Assembly: GCA_000467715.1 (NCBI GenBank)
Contig: AJFK01000284.1
Location: 1 to 20,187 of the forward strand
Direction: 5' to 3'
Length of the DNA stretch: 20,187 nucleotides
DNA from: Hysterium pulicare CBS 123377
Lineage: Eukaryota; Ascomycota; Dothideomycetes; Hysteriales; Hysteriaceae
How positions within the stretch are numbered: the stretch's first letter is position 1; each line of letters begins with the position of its first letter. Below, in pieces: positions 19,027 to 20,187 of the stretch. The translations under genes and the position numbers were made by a program. Below the pieces are notes generated by a model. That model was not told where the DNA came from and ran no database searches. It saw only the letters and a program-made list of their open reading frames with translations.

Positions 19027-19956
19027 ATGCCCGCATCCACACGATCTAGCGGGAAGATTAAGACCTTCCCCTTCTACGGTGAATGGAAAGGCCACCCCAT
19101 CTCTGACCTCACCAAATTCCGCGACAAAGCACTGGACGAAAGACCGCAAAAGCCCATCATCTACCTAGCCGGCGATTCCTCCCTCGACAACAAATTCTGG
19201 GTGCCAGGAACCGGTCCCGGAGGCGATCCCTTGCCCGTTGATGTCCCATCCATCTACAACTCCGTCCTCAACCCGCCGCGCCCGAAGCCCGACGTCGCGT
19301 TCTGGCTAAACCACTACTTGGGCGAGCAGGCAACAGTGATCAACACAGCTGTCGAGGAATCGATGCTTCGCGACCGAGACGCATCATTACTTCCACACGA
19401 CGAATTCATCCGCGACCACATCCGCGCCGAAGACGTGCTTATCGTCTCCGTAGGCGCAAACGACATAGCTCTGAAACCGACTTTCGCCACTATCAGACAC
19501 ATGCTTCAGCTCGCGTGGCTGACTCCCCGACGGTCGATCGAGCGCGGCACCGCATGGTCACTGGCATATTTCAAGCGCATGTTCGGCGACCACGTCAAAG
19601 CATACGTCTCCCGGATCATCGAGAAGCAAAAACCGCGCGCCGTCGTCGTCTGCATGATCTATTTCCCGCTCGAGGCGAGCGCTAGTGCGCAGAAGAGCTG
19701 GGCGGATCTCCCGCTGAAGCTGCTGGGATATACGCGATATCCGGGACAGCTGCAGGTGGCGATCCGGAAGATGTATGAACAGGCGACTATGAGGATTGAT
19801 ATCGAAGGGACGGAGGTGATTCCTTGTGCGCTGTTTGACGTGCTGGATGGTAAGACGAGTGATGATTATACGGCGAGGGTGGAACCGAGCGTGGAGGGGG
19901 GCCGGAAGATGGCGGAGCTTTTGAGAACATCTTTGGGGAGTGTTTTGAGGCTTTAA
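19027..19956 (+). CDS. SGNH/GDSL-type esterase-like protein
   Basis: Probable hydrolase of the SGNH fold acting on ester bonds; the substrate is unknown. The product is 309 residues, intron-free. Block I is IIYLAGDSSLDN with Gly49-Asp50-Ser51 (Ser51 the likely nucleophile). Block III is VSVGANDIAL with Gly143 and Asn145, the oxyanion-hole type G-x-N-D. The region expected to carry the DxxH of block V, near TSDDYTARVEPSVEGGRKMA (278-297), has no His, so the catalytic base is not evident. I chose ATG 19027; no ATG precedes it in frame. No signal peptide is seen, so cytosolic. Codons end mostly in C in the first two thirds and in G or T in the last third. It lies next to the right-hand AT-rich tract. 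Confidence 0.8.
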   Translation: MPASTRSSGKIKTFPFYGEWKGHPISDLTKFRDKALDERPQKPIIYLAGDSSLDNKFWVPGTGPGGDPLPVDVPSIYNSVLNPPRPKPDVAFWLNHYLGEQATVINTAVEESMLRDRDASLLPHDEFIRDHIRAEDVLIVSVGANDIALKPTFATIRHMLQLAWLTPRRSIERGTAWSLAYFKRMFGDHVKAYVSRIIEKQKPRAVVVCMIYFPLEASASAQKSWADLPLKLLGYTRYPGQLQVAIRKMYEQATMRIDIEGTEVIPCALFDVLDGKTSDDYTARVEPSVEGGRKMAELLRTSLGSVLRL

Positions 19957-20187
19957 GTAATAATGAAAGATAGCATTACCGCAAGTAGTTTCTATAAAAG
20001 TATGGAAGAAATTATGCTAACATTGTCCGTAGCCTTAAATACCTTTCTTAAATTAAGTATTTTAGTAATATCTTAAAGCTATATTTAAATATATATAATT
20101 TATAAATTTTACTTTTTTATTTCTATACCTTTATAGTATAGAAAAGTTATATTATAAAAATATTATATTATAAAAATATTATATTAT
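19957..20187. repeat. AT-rich tract with 16-bp tandem repeat
   Basis: After the esterase stop the sequence turns AT-rich within about 60 bp. At the very end the unit TATATTATAAAAATAT starts at 20148 and 20164, with a half copy at 20180 running off the window. This is probably the left edge of a larger AT-rich block, mirroring the one at the window start but with a different repeat unit. Confidence 0.8.

Overview
The window looks like nuclear DNA of a filamentous ascomycete (Pezizomycotina). Several genes are split by short GT-AG or GC-AG introns of about 55-66 nt with CTAAC/CTGAC branch sites. The protein families are typical of such fungi: a HET-domain protein, an allantoate-permease-type MFS carrier, a class B DyP peroxidase, a fungal SDR and Gfa. 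AT-rich, repeat-bearing blocks at both ends suggest a gene island between RIP-type AT-rich tracts. Genus cannot be told from the sequence.

Layout. 1-100: AT-rich DNA with 18-bp tandem repeats. 103-840 (-): dead remnant of an NLR-like gene (SesB-like hydrolase, then one ankyrin repeat), carrying eight in-frame TAG/TAA stops and no frameshift. 841-2389: no supported gene. 2390-3343 (-): DyP peroxidase. 3838-5953 (-): HET-domain protein in two coding blocks whose junction is not a clean intron. 5954-7388: long intergenic region ending in a promoter with three 14-bp repeats. 7389-8250 (+): three-exon SDR with a GC-AG intron. 8251-10257: gene-poor, with a cluster of short GAAGC/GCTTC palindromic repeats. 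10258-11895 (-): two-exon Dal5-type transporter with GATA motifs upstream. 13399-13965 (+): Gfa, intact. 14435-14965 (-): glycine-rich low-complexity protein. 15602-15985: six diverged copies of a 64-bp tandem repeat, most containing a small inverted repeat. 16953-17837 (-): two-exon hypothetical gene, with further coding-like segments up to about 18620. 19027-19956 (+): SGNH-type esterase. 19957-20187: AT-rich DNA with a 16-bp tandem repeat.

The genes do not form an obvious single pathway. The set (redox enzymes, a nitrogen-source transporter, formaldehyde detoxification, an esterase, HET and NLR-type recognition genes) is what is commonly seen in accessory or subtelomere-like regions. I see no polyketide or peptide synthase backbone and no complete transposon. 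The best-supported unusual items are the RIP-like decay of the NLR remnant, the 64-bp repeat array, the minus-strand gene near 17 kb whose second exon lacks a start codon, and the odd HET junction.
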